7,835 nt of DNA, from assembly GCA_017989485.1 (NCBI GenBank), contig JAGNPU010000074.1, forward strand, positions 1 through 7,835, written 5' to 3'. Positions 6,429-7,835 of the stretch are shown piece after piece. The stretch is from Neisseriaceae bacterium (lineage in GTDB: Bacteria > Pseudomonadota > Gammaproteobacteria > Burkholderiales > Neisseriaceae). Both the position numbers and the translations under genes were made by a program. Under the pieces are notes generated by a model, which did not search any database, had not been told where the DNA came from, and worked only from the letters and a program-made list of their open reading frames with translations. Every line of letters begins with the position of its first letter. Within the stretch, counting starts at the first letter, position 1.

Positions 6429-7706
6429 TCATGCCGTGTGTCGGGCGTGAATCAAGGTGGCCATTTTATGGCTGGCGCCCTGATTTTTTTTGATGAATGC
6501 GTGTGCGCGTGTGCTTAATGCTTGACAAACAAGGGGTTGGGCCAAAAGATCGGCCACGGCTTGCTGCCACGCTTGTGCCGATGATACTTGAATTGCGGCG
6601 TTTGCGCTAAGGACATCTTGACTGACTTGGGCAAAATTATAGGTCGATGGCCCAAACAGCGTGGGCAGGCCGCAAATCAGCGGCTCGATGATGCTTTGGC
6701 AGCCGGTGTCGACCAGGCTGCCGCCGACAAAGGCCACGTCGGCACAAAGGTAATAGGCGAATAGTTCGCCGATGCTGTCGCCGACCCAGACCTGGGTGTC
6801 GGGGGCAATCGGCTGCTGGTCGCTGCGTTTTTGGACCTTAAAGCCCAGCGCCTGTGCCGACTCGGCCACGGCGTGAAAGCGCTCGACGTGACGAGGCACC
6901 ATGATTAACAGGGCGTTGGGCTTGTTGGCATAGGCCTGCCAGGCCTGTAGCAACAGAGCGGCTTCATCGGCGGCGTCATTGACATAGCGGGTGCTGGCAC
7001 AAATGACCACGGGGCGGGCCCCGATTCGGGCGGTAAAGGTGTGGGCAAGGCGGTGCATGGCCTCTGGAATGGGCATGTCGTATTTGGTGCTGCCGCACAC
7101 CACCGGGCGGATTGCGCCAAGGGCCGTTAGGCGCTCGGCGTCGGCATCCGACTGGGCGCAGACCAGGTCTAGCTTGGCCACTGCGGGCCGAATCAAGGCT
7201 TTCACCTTTAAATAGCCTTTTAAGGAGCGTTCAGACAGGCGCGCATTGGCCAAGCACAGCGGCACGCCGTGGGCATGGGCCTGATGAATGAGGTTGGGCC
7301 ACAGTTCGGTTTCCATGATGACGCCAAACAAGGGGCGGTGCTCTTGGATGAACTGGCGCACATAGGCCGGCTTGTCGTAGGGCAAATAGCGGCACTGGGC
7401 GTCAGGATACAGCTGCTCGGCGGTGGCGCGGCCGGTGGGGGTCATTTGGGTCAGCAGCAGTGGGGCTTCGGGATAATAAGCGCGCAGCGCCTGAATCAGC
7501 GGCAAGGCCGCCCGGGTTTCGCCGACCGACACGGCGTGTACCCAAATAGGCTGCTGGCAGGGCTGAGGCAGGGGCACACCAAAGCGTTCCGGCCAGTGGT
7601 CTAAATAGGCCGGCGCCTGGCGGGCCCGCCGGTTTAAATAGCGCTTTAACAGGCGGGGGGCCACGGTCCACAGTGCGTTGTACAAGCTTAAGGCTAGCGA
7701 ATTCAT
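6429..7706 (-). CDS. waaA: 3-deoxy-D-manno-octulosonic acid transferase WaaA (KdtA)
   Basis: WaaA transfers Kdo from CMP-Kdo to the lipid A precursor at the cytoplasmic face of the inner membrane, starting the LPS core. The product is 425 aa, the same as E. coli WaaA, with an N-terminal hydrophobic anchor (about 3-22) and a GT-B glycosyltransferase fold (GT30). Motifs are APAYLDHWPERFG (31-43), HAVSVGET (57-64) with the expected catalytic Glu63, TQMTPTGR (86-93), METELWPN (131-138), NARLSERS (155-162), GSTKYD (205-210), PRHVERF (271-277), GDSIGEL (309-315), FVGGSLV (326-332) and STYNF (354-358). After GGSLV it reads DTGCQSIIEP, where E. coli has RGGHNPLEA. The ATG at 7706 is preferred over an in-frame start at 7787, because AAGGG lies 5 nt upstream and the longer form would overlap the preceding gene. 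It sits 8 nt after the upstream gene's stop and 18 nt before mrp, so co-transcription is likely. Confidence 0.96.
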   Translation of the reverse strand: MNSLALSLYNALWTVAPRLLKRYLNRRARQAPAYLDHWPERFGVPLPQPCQQPIWVHAVSVGETRAALPLIQALRAYYPEAPLLLTQMTPTGRATAEQLYPDAQCRYLPYDKPAYVRQFIQEHRPLFGVIMETELWPNLIHQAHAHGVPLCLANARLSERSLKGYLKVKALIRPAVAKLDLVCAQSDADAERLTALGAIRPVVCGSTKYDMPIPEAMHRLAHTFTARIGARPVVICASTRYVNDAADEAALLLQAWQAYANKPNALLIMVPRHVERFHAVAESAQALGFKVQKRSDQQPIAPDTQVWVGDSIGELFAYYLCADVAFVGGSLVDTGCQSIIEPLICGLPTLFGPSTYNFAQVSQDVLSANAAIQVSSAQAWQQAVADLLAQPLVCQALSTRAHAFIKKNQGASHKMATLIHARHTA

Positions 7707-7714
7707 GACGGCCC

Positions 7715-7835
7715 TTAGTCGAAGCGTATGGTGTAACGGCTCTCGACGCTGGACGAATCCTGGCCCAATCGCACAATCGCCTGCCACGCCTTGCTGAACT
7801 GGTAGGCCAGCTTGACCGCATTCTCGGCCGAGTTC
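7715..7835 (-). CDS. C-terminal fragment of an envelope protein, possibly TamB-like
   Basis: Only the last 39 codons are in the window; the gene enters from the right edge and stops at TAA (7717-7715), 8 nt before waaA. The fragment contains KLAYQFSKAWQAIVRLG followed by SSSVESRYTIRFD at the end. Alternating hydrophobic residues and the terminal Y-T-I-R-F-D resemble the last strands of TamB (translocation and assembly module, inner-membrane to periplasm) or a beta-barrel C-terminal signal. TamB fits best by pattern, but 39 residues cannot settle it; an outer-membrane barrel protein is the alternative. That the frame is coding is supported by tight spacing to waaA and codon use like its neighbours. 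Confidence 0.55.
   Translation of the reverse strand, partial: NSAENAVKLAYQFSKAWQAIVRLGQDSSSVESRYTIRFD

Noticed and set aside
7707..7787. 27-residue N-terminal extension of waaA
   Set aside because: It would overlap the preceding gene, and family similarity begins at the ATG at 7706, which has its own ribosome binding site.

Overview
The window is 7.8 kb of ordinary chromosomal housekeeping DNA from a moderately GC-rich Gram-negative bacterium. WaaA (Kdo transferase) and a C-terminal fragment resembling an outer-membrane assembly protein show an LPS-type envelope. The WaaA and NrdD sequences look betaproteobacterial to me, most likely Neisseriales (Neisseriaceae or Chromobacteriaceae). That placement rests on remembered family resemblance, not on a search. 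No phage, insertion sequence, CRISPR array, tRNA or rRNA was seen.

Left part, plus strand (2-2549): the anaerobic class III ribonucleotide reductase operon. nrdD is cut by the left edge and is followed after 10 nt by nrdG, whose AGGAGG ribosome binding site overlaps the nrdD stop codon. NrdG makes the glycyl radical that NrdD needs to reduce NTPs to dNTPs without oxygen.

Spacer (2550-3103): about 550 bp with no convincing gene. It begins with a 14-bp perfect palindrome, GTTTCACGTGAAAC, touching the nrdG stop codon. This is the core of the parS centromere bound by ParB and is the most interesting site in the window. It is followed by a long compound hairpin, an AT-richer stretch with a doubtful 71-codon ORF, a smaller hairpin, and a TTGACA-type promoter for the next gene.

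Middle (3104-5212): rhtA, an EamA-family threonine/homoserine exporter on the plus strand, converges with argE, acetylornithine deacetylase on the minus strand. An 18-bp perfect hairpin with A and T tracts on its two sides serves as a shared bidirectional terminator.

Right part, minus strand (5284-7835), in transcription order: the last 39 codons of a beta-barrel or TamB-like protein, then waaA, then mrp/apbC (a P-loop ATPase that carries Fe-S clusters), then a strong rho-independent terminator. Spacings of 8 and 18 nt suggest one transcript. argE lies just beyond the terminator on the same strand.

I did not find an undescribed multi-gene system here. The points worth following up are the putative parS, the structured spacer, and the probable non-formate subtype of NrdD.
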